A stretch of 37,800 nucleotides of DNA, taken from assembly GCA_040414495.1 (NCBI GenBank), contig JBEDUI010000275.1, positions 1 to 37,800 of the forward strand. Direction: 5' to 3'. Positions 32,158 to 37,800 of this stretch are shown piece by piece. The notes under the pieces were generated by a model that worked only from the letters and a program-made list of their open reading frames with translations, did no database searches and was not told where the DNA came from. Source of the stretch: DATAVB01 sp040414495. Its GTDB lineage: Bacteria; Actinomycetota; Actinomycetes; Mycobacteriales; QHCD01. Position numbers and translations under genes: made by a program. The number at the start of each line of letters is the position of its first letter. Within the stretch, counting starts at the first letter, position 1.

Positions 32158-32319
32158 GCCCGGCGTTTTCGGGCGTTCGCAGGTATGGAGGTAGATCTCA
32201 GGGTCGGACTTGAGATGGAGAACAGTGCTCCAGAAATCCACCGCACCATCGATATCCGACACATTCACCACGACGCTTTTTACGAGATAAGGCGGGTGAC
32301 CAGGGGCGAGGCGTAGCAT
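32155..32319 (-). pseudogene. VOC family N-terminal fragment
   Basis: The minus-strand frame reads LVKSVVVNVSDIDGAVDFWS, then TVLHLKSDPEIYLHTC and stops. The first part is a standard opening beta-alpha unit of a VOC protein (V-V-V-N-V-S-D-x-D-x-A-V-D-F-W). Only about 45 of the expected 110-130 residues exist before the frame ends inside the DUF402 promoter region. It is a truncated remnant. A complete VOC gene starts just beside it on the opposite strand at 32327. Confidence 0.55.
32314..32319 (+). promoter_or_regulatory. -10 box of the VOC gene at 32327
   Basis: TAGCAT, seven bases, GTG. A leaderless layout. Confidence 0.55.
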
Positions 32320-32326
32320 CCCCAGC

Positions 32327-32686
32327 GTGGCCGACGACAGTGGCTCGGAAACACCCGAATTCCTGTGCGTGACGATGTATGCCGAGGACATCGCACCGCT
32401 ACGTGCCTATTACCACGACGCGCTCGGCCTGCTGATCGACTACGAGCAACCCGGCCAGCTAGTGGCCATGCCCAACGTCTGCGCGCATGATCCATCAGAA
32501 GGACCGGCGGGAACCATGCGGTTGTATTTCTTAGTCGACGACGTCGCCGCTTTCGCCGCAACTGCACAACGTCGAGGTGCGCAAGGGATCGTTGCTATCG
32601 ATGGCTTGGGAAATCCCGCCTGGCACTCGACGGACCCGTCCGGCAACTCCGGCCATGTTTTGACACGGCTCCCTCAGGCGAACTGA
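32327..32686 (+). CDS. VOC family protein
   Basis: A 119-residue glyoxalase/bleomycin-resistance fold protein. The first module is FLCVTMYAEDIAPLRAYYHD followed by ALGLLIDYEQPGQL; the second is MRLYFLVDDVAAFAATAQRR and ends in WHSTDPSGNSGHVLTRL, where many members have D-P-D-G-N. The GTG start is supported by the TAGCAT box. The substrate is unknown. It is divergent from the VOC remnant and DUF402. Confidence 0.85.
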   Translation: MADDSGSETPEFLCVTMYAEDIAPLRAYYHDALGLLIDYEQPGQLVAMPNVCAHDPSEGPAGTMRLYFLVDDVAAFAATAQRRGAQGIVAIDGLGNPAWHSTDPSGNSGHVLTRLPQAN

Positions 32687-32700
32687 GGCTCGTTCGTTAA

Positions 32701-32714
32701 CCCGGTCGACCGGG
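32701..32714 (+). terminator. Palindrome after the VOC gene
   Basis: CCCGGTCGACCGGG is a perfect palindrome 15 bases beyond the VOC stop. It can fold as a 5-bp stem with loop TCGA. No U-run follows, so it could equally be a protein-binding site. Confidence 0.35.
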
Positions 32715-32809
32715 CTGCCAAAGCGCCCTTCCTGCGGATCGTCAAACGGGTCGCGTGACGTGCCGGGTATCGCGTTATGCGGGGATCTCGACGACCGCGT
32801 TAACCGAGG

Positions 32810-33285
32810 TCAGTTATTGCGGTTGAAGCGGTCGGGGTCGTATTGCTGGGTGCCGCCGTCGATGGTCCAGGCGGCGTTGTACGGCATCAGTGTCTCGATT
32901 TTGGCTACGCGGACGCCTTCGCCAGTAGGAATTAAGACACGGATGCCGGGGTGGTAGTCGAATAGGATCTGTCGGTCTCGACCGCAGGGACCGACCACGC
33001 CCGCGCCTTGATGGCCGACGGCGACGATGGTAGTGATCTCGCGTGCACCGTTGGCTCTGGCCGTGGCCAGGGCGACCAACTCGGCGCAAGGCCCTCCGGT
33101 GAAGTGATAGAGATTGACCCCAGCGCGTGCATACGGCCGGTTGAGTCTCGGACAGCCGCACCCATGGTGTGGGCGCCGCCTCATGGTTCGTCGTCGTCAT
33201 GATTGGCGTCAATCGTGGCCCGGGCGAGCTCGATCAATTCGTAGTCGTCGCCGGTCGGATGCTCCAGCATCGGCTGCATGCTCAT
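32810..33285 (-). pseudogene. Cytidine deaminase, broken by an in-frame stop and a frameshift
   Basis: Reassembled, the gene reads as a full-length CDA-like protein. The first part is MSMQPMLEHPTGDDYELIEL, then ARATIDANHDDDEP followed by TGA (33181-33183). The same frame continues GAHTMGAAVRDSTGRMHA. A two-base duplication near 33122-33128 (GCGC) shifts the frame, after which GVNLYHFTGGPCAELVALAT follows, with the zinc-binding Cys and catalytic Glu, and GPCGRDRQILFDYHPGIRVL. The second zinc motif normally reads P-C-x-x-C and here reads P-C-G-R-D. The ATG at 33285 has TAGCGT six bases upstream, so the ancestral gene was probably leaderless. Two independent lesions make a sequencing error unlikely. 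Confidence 0.82.
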
Positions 33286-33291
33286 GACCGG

Positions 33292-33297
33292 ACGCTA
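33292..33297 (-). promoter_or_regulatory. -10 box of the cytidine deaminase pseudogene
   Basis: Minus-strand TAGCGT, then six bases and the ATG at 33285. The promoter looks intact although the gene is broken. Confidence 0.5.
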
Positions 33298-33426
33298 TCC
33301 GCTTGCGAACGCGATACCGATTCGTGGTCATGGCCGAGTTCGTCATGGAACCCAACAGACAGTCGAGTCGTCATGCCCGGATCGGCGAGTCGCGGTATTC
33401 CGTTGCACCGCGCGAACCTGAACATT

Positions 33427-33432
33427 TAACGT
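33427..33432 (+). promoter_or_regulatory. -10 box of the methyltransferase gene
   Basis: TAACGT, seven bases, ATG at 33440. A leaderless layout. Confidence 0.55.
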
Positions 33433-33439
33433 CCGGACC

Positions 33440-34204
33440 ATGCCCGAGAAGGAGACGCTCCCAGCCCACGCAGCTCAGAACCGCGCCATCTGGGATGACC
33501 GGTACAGCGACTGGTTTGGAAGCCGCGCGGCGCAGCAATGGGCCGCCGAACCACACTGGGGGACCTGGGCGACCCCGGAAACAGACCTGCACGTGCTTCC
33601 GGACGTAGACGGAAAGGACGTGATCGACCTTGGCTGCGGAACCGCCTACATCGGCGCTTGGGTCATGCGTGCTGGCGGGCGACCTGTCGGCATCGATAAC
33701 TCTGCCCAGCAGCTCGCGACAGCTGCAGCGCTTCAACACGAGTACGGGCTCACGTTCCCGCTGATCCACGGCAATGCGGAAAAGGTCCCGTTGCCCGACG
33801 GTAGCTTCGATATTGCGATCAGTGAGTACGGCGCGAGTAGCTGGTGTGACCCGGCACTGTGGATTCCAGAAGCTGCCCGGCTGCTCCGAACCGGTGGACA
33901 GTTGATCTTCCTGCGTAACTCGACGTTGCTCGAGCTATGTATGGCCCCCGGTGCTGAGATTGCGGGCGATCTACTAAGCCGGCCCTACGCCGACGTCGCC
34001 CGTATCGACCGGTCAGACGGTGGGACGCATTTTCAGCTTCCAACGGGGCCGATGATCAAGCTGCTTCGTGAATCCGGTTTTGTAGTCGATGAACTCACTG
34101 AGTTTGTTGTCCCGGCAGACGCACGCTCTGACTACGAGTACGTCCCAACCGAATGGGCATCCAGATGGCCGAGCGTTGAGGTGTGGAAGGCAACGCGCCA
34201 GTAG
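33440..34204 (+). CDS. Class I SAM-dependent methyltransferase
   Basis: A 254-residue methyltransferase with a Methyltransf_11-like core. Motif I is VIDLGCGTAYIGAWVMRAG (from residue 61), the acidic ribose-binding position follows in PVGIDNSAQQL, and IHGNAEKVPLPDGSFDIAIS covers motifs II and III. The N-terminal cap RAIWDDRYSDWFGSRAAQQW is typical of small-molecule methyltransferases. The acceptor is unknown. It stands alone, convergent with the GNAT gene at 34294. Confidence 0.9.
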   Translation: MPEKETLPAHAAQNRAIWDDRYSDWFGSRAAQQWAAEPHWGTWATPETDLHVLPDVDGKDVIDLGCGTAYIGAWVMRAGGRPVGIDNSAQQLATAAALQHEYGLTFPLIHGNAEKVPLPDGSFDIAISEYGASSWCDPALWIPEAARLLRTGGQLIFLRNSTLLELCMAPGAEIAGDLLSRPYADVARIDRSDGGTHFQLPTGPMIKLLRESGFVVDELTEFVVPADARSDYEYVPTEWASRWPSVEVWKATRQ

Positions 34205-34293
34205 CCACAGCCCGGTGAAGGATCCCATCCGGTCAGGAGGAGCATGATCGTTCTGGGAGCAGTGGGTGGGTGTCGGCAGTCTCGCGGCCGTAA

Positions 34294-34929
34294 TCAGTTG
34301 AGGGTGATTGCGATGATCTCGAATAGCGGTGAGACCCGGAGATGTCTTGCGAGGGCAGCAGAAGCCGCGTTGTCATGGAGATGGCTGTAGAACGCGGTCT
34401 TTCCTGCGTGGCGAACGCCGGTTGCCCACGCTCGGGCGAGGCTGGTCGCATATCCGCGGCGTCGGTGGGCCGGGTCGGTCTCAATCCACAGTTCGGCGGC
34501 CTCGTCGTTGCTGCGGCTCGAGGATGCCCTGGCAACGGATTGCCCGTCGATGGCAATCGAATACGCCTCCGCGCTGTCGCGGGTGATCGCCGGGTGCTCG
34601 GCGGCGGTGACCTCGTCGCCGAAGCAGTAGGTATGGAAATGAGCTAGCTCAATGCTCCGGCCGTCGGCCTGGAGTTGCTCCACCGGCACGGCCGGTTGAT
34701 TGACTATTTCATCGATGTTGTGTCGGCTGATTTGTTGTACGAACCACTCGGGTGCGGTTGCGGTGAAGGCGACCTCGGTTGAGCCGTCGCAATATCGGAC
34801 CACGTGGCCGGTGGCGAGGGGATCGGGGTCGGCGCACGGCACTGTCACCAACAGACCGACATCGTCGAACGCTTTGCACTCCAGCTTCAGCTGAACGCGC
34901 CATAGATCACGGGGGTCATGAGCGGTCAT
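34294..34929 (-). CDS. GNAT family N-acetyltransferase
   Basis: A 211-residue acetyltransferase whose recognisable GNAT core is C-terminal. AELWIETDPAHRRRGYATSL contains the acetyl-CoA loop R-R-R-G-Y-A, followed by HLHDNAASAALARHLRVSPL, the usual last helix and strand. The N-terminal half is less conserved. The ATG at 34929 is chosen over the long frame upstream, which lacks family character. A weak TATCAC box lies seven bases before it. Part of this gene (34478-34568) is repeated at 36536-36626. Confidence 0.8.
   Translation of the reverse strand: MTAHDPRDLWRVQLKLECKAFDDVGLLVTVPCADPDPLATGHVVRYCDGSTEVAFTATAPEWFVQQISRHNIDEIVNQPAVPVEQLQADGRSIELAHFHTYCFGDEVTAAEHPAITRDSAEAYSIAIDGQSVARASSSRSNDEAAELWIETDPAHRRRGYATSLARAWATGVRHAGKTAFYSHLHDNAASAALARHLRVSPLFEIIAITLN
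34478..34568. repeat. 91-bp repeat, copy 1 (inside the GNAT gene)
   Basis: By hand alignment this segment matches 36536-36626 at 82 of 91 positions without gaps. Both copies lie in the same orientation. This copy encodes AYSIAIDGQSVARASSSRSN and the strand that follows. Confidence 0.8.
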
Positions 34930-35234
34930 CGCACGGTGATAGCAGATACCCCACGCGTCATCATCTGATAATCGGCAAGCCTCCAGCAAGCAACCGACGC
35001 CCGCAGCCACCGCGCAAGCTGCGAAGTAACGCGATCCGATGACCCGGTCCTGTGGACCGAAGGGCGTGGGCGGACCGGTAAACACCGTTTGTCCACTATG
35101 GATTGTCAATCCGCGGCGCCGGGTCGTCGCATCGATGCTGTTTCCGGCGCCTGACTGCCGCGCCGGCCAAGCCCGTGCCGGTTTGCCACCGATATTCGGG
35201 GGCGTTCAATCGCTAGCCGTGGAACCCTCGCACC
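34930..35234. other. Gap upstream of the P-loop gene, no gene seen
   Basis: About 300 bases. The GNAT frame remains open here without family character. CTAGCC near 35212 could be part of a weak promoter for the P-loop gene; nothing else was recognised. Confidence 0.35.
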
Positions 35235-35786
35235 ATGGATCAGTGTCGCGTCCCCCTTATGTTGATCGCTGGCGCGCCAGGTGCGGGTAAAAGCGGTGTG
35301 GCGCCGCGACTCGCGCGAGCGAGCACGGGATTCGTCGCCGTTGATATGGACGAACTTCTCGACGACGGCTGCATTCTCGGGCTCAAGATGGTCAGTGATG
35401 ATGCGGCCGACCTCTGGCCGGGATACAACCGGCTGTGGATGGTGAATGTCGGCCTGATGCTCCGATCTGGTGTACCGGTCGTATTTTCAAGCCCTTTAAC
35501 GCCGTACGAAGTCGATGCTGCAATTCCATCAGGATTCGCTCATCCGCGTTCTTGGATTCTCCTTGACTGCAGTGACGACGAGCGTGTGCGGTGCCTTCAG
35601 CAACGAGGTTGGGCATCTGAGCGGATCCGCGATGCGCTGGATGACGCGACGGCTCTCCGCCACATGGTTCCCACGGTCGTAGAAACCGATGGGCTATCAC
35701 CGGACCAGGTCACCGAGCTGCTGCAACAGTGGGCAGAAAGCGTCATAGCGCGTTTTCGCGGACCCAGATCCTTCTCTCGGCCGTAA
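35235..35786 (+). CDS. P-loop NTPase, small kinase-like
   Basis: A 183-residue protein with Walker A GAPGAGKS (residues 13-20) after a hydrophobic strand (PLMLIAGAPGAGKSG). A later strand FVAVDMDELLDDG could hold the second acidic site, and PVVFSSPLTPYE and SWILLDCSDDERVRCLQQRG resemble the lid and base-binding parts of zeta-toxin/shikimate-kinase-like proteins. The likely role is phosphorylation of a small molecule; the substrate is unknown. The start lacks a clear ribosome site. Confidence 0.8.
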   Translation: MDQCRVPLMLIAGAPGAGKSGVAPRLARASTGFVAVDMDELLDDGCILGLKMVSDDAADLWPGYNRLWMVNVGLMLRSGVPVVFSSPLTPYEVDAAIPSGFAHPRSWILLDCSDDERVRCLQQRGWASERIRDALDDATALRHMVPTVVETDGLSPDQVTELLQQWAESVIARFRGPRSFSRP

Positions 35787-35837
35787 TTAAGTCAACGCAA
35801 CAGGCCCGCGTCCAGGCTGCCTTCGGCGTCGCTACGC

Positions 35838-35855
35838 GATGGCGCACGCGCCATC
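35838..35855. terminator. Hairpin between convergent genes
   Basis: GATGGCG-CACG-CGCCATC is a perfect 7-bp stem with a tetraloop, 51 bases after the P-loop gene stop and about 60 bases beyond the HIT gene stop on the other strand. It may serve as a shared, bidirectional terminator. Confidence 0.55.
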
Positions 35856-35917
35856 CTTGACGCAACCCGAGCGCGCCGAGAAGCAGGCCTATACAAGGGA
35901 ACGCCGGGCGAGAATGG

Positions 35918-36400
35918 TCAGAGCGGCAACTGTGTATCAACCAGAGGGTTGGGCCACCGTGCACGTAGCTTCTGCGCCAACCGAGCACGTTGATCGACTG
36001 GTGTGACGTCGACCCACTGCTCCGGCGGATAATGAACACCATCTTTACGTGGGATCACGTGAACGTGCAGATGTGGAACTGTTTGATCAGCAGCCACGCC
36101 GTTTCGCTGTTCCACCAGAATCCCATCGGGATTCAAGACGCTACGTATTACATGTGCGGTTCGAACGACCATCGGGCCTAACGCGGCGGCTTCCTCGGTG
36201 GTCAGATCGAAGATGGTCTCGACGTGTCGGCGAGTGATCACAAGTGCGTGGCCGTCCATGCCGCCCAACGACGCCGGAGCGAGCAACACGCAGGTCAGGT
36301 CATCCTCGAACACCACGGCCGGCGGACCGTGCCAGGAATGTCGGCCCGCAAAATTCTCGCAGTACGGGCACGGCGCCCGAGTGGGAAGCAGCAATGACAT
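35918..36400 (-). CDS. HIT family protein
   Basis: A 160-residue histidine-triad hydrolase/transferase. The triad is His110-x-His112-x-His114 in TVPHLHVHVIPR. An N-terminal C-P-Y-C pair (residues 11-14) with His21 nearby suggests a zinc site, as in many Actinobacteria HIT proteins. The middle strand GHALVITRRHVETIFDL is also typical. ATG at 36400 is chosen because TACGAT lies seven bases upstream (leaderless); an ATG at 36409 is nearly equivalent. HIT proteins hydrolyse adenosine phosphoramidates or dinucleoside polyphosphates (family knowledge). Confidence 0.9.
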   Translation of the reverse strand: MSLLLPTRAPCPYCENFAGRHSWHGPPAVVFEDDLTCVLLAPASLGGMDGHALVITRRHVETIFDLTTEEAAALGPMVVRTAHVIRSVLNPDGILVEQRNGVAADQTVPHLHVHVIPRKDGVHYPPEQWVDVTPVDQRARLAQKLRARWPNPLVDTQLPL

Positions 36401-36407
36401 ATCGATC

Positions 36408-36413
36408 ATCGTA
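36408..36413 (-). promoter_or_regulatory. -10 box of the HIT gene
   Basis: Minus-strand TACGAT, seven bases, ATG at 36400. This box overlaps the alternative ATG at 36409, which favours the shorter protein. Confidence 0.45.
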
Positions 36414-36535
36414 CGGTTGCCGTTCGTGTCATAGCCGCGAGAATTCTGACGACACACCGTCAAGCGCGGCCGACTCAAACCGACGCGCGTGGGCCGACGC
36501 CACGCCAACCTGTGAGGGCTAGTTGGTTACTGCGA

Positions 36536-36626
36536 GTCTCAATCCGCAACTCCGCGACCACGTCGTTGCTGCGGTTCGAGGATGCCCTGGCAGCGGATTG
36601 CCCGTCGATGACAATCGAATACGCCT
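36536..36626. repeat. 91-bp repeat, copy 2 (GNAT gene fragment)
   Basis: About 90% identical to 34478-34568. On the minus strand it encodes AYSIVIDGQSAARASSNRSN followed by a changed strand (VVAELRIET), then sense is lost. There is no complete second GNAT of that type here. It is a remnant of a paralogue or a partial duplication, lying between the HIT gene and another GNAT gene. Confidence 0.8.
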
Positions 36627-36637
36627 GGTCGGTTTGC

Positions 36638-37240
36638 TCATGGCGCAGATGCTTGGGCGGGCGGAGTCCTGCCATCAGCCAAGGGCTGCGGCCATTCTTC
36701 ACGGAGTAGTGCGTAAGTGAGACTGTCGTGCCAGGTGCCCTCGCGATGTAGCGAAGTCGCACGGCCGTGTCCTTCGCGGCGCAACCCTAGGCGTTCCATG
36801 AGACGCCAGGATGCGGTGTTGTCGGCGAAGCATCCCGCGTGGATGCGCCGTACCTTGAGTGTGTCAAAGCAGAGACCGATTGCAGCGCCGACCGCTTCGG
36901 TGGCATAGCCCTTGCCGCCGTGTGCTGGGTTGAACATCCAACCGAGTTCTGCCTCGAGACCTTTGGCGCGGTCCAGAACGTCCATCTGCGCCCAGCTATC
37001 GCGCGGCATGATCATGATGTGGCCGATGATGGTCGAGTTGAGAAGCACCATGACATGAGTGTTGTTGCTCGACTTGGCGTCCATGGCATCGCGGAGCTTG
37101 TCACGTGAGAGTGGCGCCCAGCCAAGCCACTGCTGAACTTGCGGGAGCTGCTCGAAGGTCCACAAGGCGTCTATATCGTCTGGTGTGTAGGCACGTAGTG
37201 ACAGGCGCTCGGTACGGACTGGCCATTCGATTAACGTCAC
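36638..37240 (-). CDS. GNAT family N-acetyltransferase, RimJ/RimL type
   Basis: A 200-residue acetyltransferase. It opens with WPVRTERLSLRAYTPDDIDA, the standard beginning of RimJ/RimL-like proteins. AELGWMFNPAHGGKGYATEA carries the acetyl-CoA loop, and RRIHAGCFADNTASWRLMER and LGLRREGHGR follow as expected. The GTG at 37240 is chosen because TATCCT lies seven bases upstream (leaderless) and the family begins here; the longer frame to 37450 is rejected. Members acetylate ribosomal protein N-termini or antibiotics; the target here is unknown. Confidence 0.9.
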   Translation of the reverse strand: MTLIEWPVRTERLSLRAYTPDDIDALWTFEQLPQVQQWLGWAPLSRDKLRDAMDAKSSNNTHVMVLLNSTIIGHIMIMPRDSWAQMDVLDRAKGLEAELGWMFNPAHGGKGYATEAVGAAIGLCFDTLKVRRIHAGCFADNTASWRLMERLGLRREGHGRATSLHREGTWHDSLTYALLREEWPQPLADGRTPPAQASAP

Positions 37241-37247
37241 TTCGGAG

Positions 37248-37253
37248 AGGATA
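37248..37253 (-). promoter_or_regulatory. -10 box of the RimJ/RimL-type GNAT gene
   Basis: Minus-strand TATCCT, seven bases, GTG at 37240. A leaderless layout. Confidence 0.55.
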
Positions 37254-37691
37254 GCCAGACCGCACAGTACCCGGCGGCAATCACCAGGAAATGCCCGGTA
37301 AGGATTTGGCGCGTGATTCACCGCCGATATTTGGACCCGGAGTGCTTTGCTACAGAAGACCCGCGCCGTCCAACGCGGCAAGGACTGCACGGGTGTCGGC
37401 GTCAGTTCTACGGTCCGTTGTATCGACCAGCGCAATAGGGTCGGGGCCATCGTTTATGTCAGCGGCTGTCGCTCCGCCCATGCTACCGGTCGGGCATCTG
37501 GCCGAGCTTCCTCACGTCGGCGTAGTTCGTCAACTGAGCACGAGACAGTAATCGTGAATGTTCGATCCATCGGGAGCTACGCAAAGCATTCTTGCCGCAA
37601 ACTCCAGTCGCCGTAGCGCAACAACCCATCGATCACGACATTGAGTCCGGCAGCCCACCACGCAATCACAGATCTGGTGTCGCACAGCGGC
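37254..37691. other. Gap at the right side, no confident gene
   Basis: About 440 bases. The only frame with some protein character is a 43-codon minus-strand frame (37350-37481), listed separately. No hairpin or RNA gene was recognised. Confidence 0.35.
37350..37481 (-). CDS. Possible small protein or gene remnant, 43 residues
   Basis: The ATG-to-TAG frame encodes a peptide containing PIALVDTTDRRTDADTRAVL and AALDGAGLL, which looks more like a helical protein end than random sequence. There is no clear ribosome site. It may be the tail of a decayed gene. I do not recognise a family. Confidence 0.25.
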   Translation of the reverse strand: MGGATAADINDGPDPIALVDTTDRRTDADTRAVLAALDGAGLL

Positions 37692-37800
37692 CTACCGCAG
37701 CGGGGCGACTAGCGTGTCGTCGAGCGGCTCGTCGGACGTGAATTCGCTGATCTCGGCCACCTCGCCGTCGACGTACTTGACCACGCGCAGCAGCACCCCT
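37692..37800 (-). CDS. Unidentified protein, C-terminal end only (gene continues right)
   Basis: The minus-strand frame is open from base 37800 to the TAG at 37692-37694. The 35 visible residues, including LLRVVKYVDGEVAEISEF and TSDEPLDDTLVAPLR, are acidic and resemble a beta-strand followed by a flexible tail. The family cannot be told from this piece. Confidence 0.5.
   Translation of the reverse strand, partial: GVLLRVVKYVDGEVAEISEFTSDEPLDDTLVAPLR

Noticed and set aside
1..37800. tRNA, rRNA, CRISPR, riboswitch or intact transposase
   Set aside because: No T-loop-like GGTTCRANTCC with matching stems, no regularly spaced repeats, no transposase motifs and no recognised riboswitch core were seen by reading. 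A tRNAscan/Infernal run would settle this.

Overview
The window looks like chromosomal DNA of a moderately high-GC actinomycete. Supporting signs are many GTG starts, lipoproteins with Actinobacteria-style signal peptides, sugar importers without their own ATPase, WYL and LacI regulators, and numerous genes whose start codon lies 6-8 nt behind a TANNNT -10 box (leaderless promoters). I do not assign a genus. No rRNA, tRNA, CRISPR array, phage gene or intact insertion sequence was seen.

Layout. (1) 1-1895, minus: a flavin reductase followed by a family-5 solute-binding lipoprotein that runs off the left edge. (2) 2603-5678, plus: a carbohydrate ABC importer (binding lipoprotein and two permeases, no ATPase). 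(3) 5614-8901: a TetR repressor divergent from an MDR oxidoreductase with two tandem palindromic operators between them, then a VOC protein divergent from a WYL regulator with a perfect 10-bp-arm palindrome between them. (4) 8998-11616, minus: a three-gene ABC-2 exporter. (5) 11780-15839: three carbohydrate-flavoured genes: a PQQ-type beta-propeller lipoprotein, a Tat-type lipoprotein resembling clan GH-A glycosidases, and a PmoA/DUF6807 protein. (6) 20032-15960, minus: a tightly overlapping four-gene cluster of PhyH-type dioxygenase, DegT/DnrJ aminotransferase, MGDG-synthase-like glycosyltransferase and EamA/DMT transporter. This is the best candidate for an undescribed small pathway. (7) 20299-21696: a 53-residue two-helix membrane protein, a frameshifted GNAT gene and a damaged AbiEii-type toxin gene with its upstream partner. 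(8) 26155-21829, minus: a second sugar ABC importer with its LacI repressor as last gene and a terminator hairpin.

(9) 26729-37800 is a patchwork of single, mostly short enzyme genes: YchJ, MmcQ/YjbR, two APH-fold phosphotransferases, DUF402, VOC, a SAM methyltransferase, two GNATs, a P-loop kinase-like protein and a HIT protein. Between them lie decaying copies: a DinB fragment, a VOC N-terminal fragment, a cytidine deaminase with both an in-frame stop and a frameshift, and a 91-bp second copy of part of a GNAT gene. Many of these genes appear to be leaderless.

The two importers, the secreted hydrolase-like lipoprotein and the DUF6807 protein suggest a saprophytic, glycan-scavenging life. 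The importers presumably borrow a shared MsiK/UgpC-type ATPase encoded elsewhere (inference).
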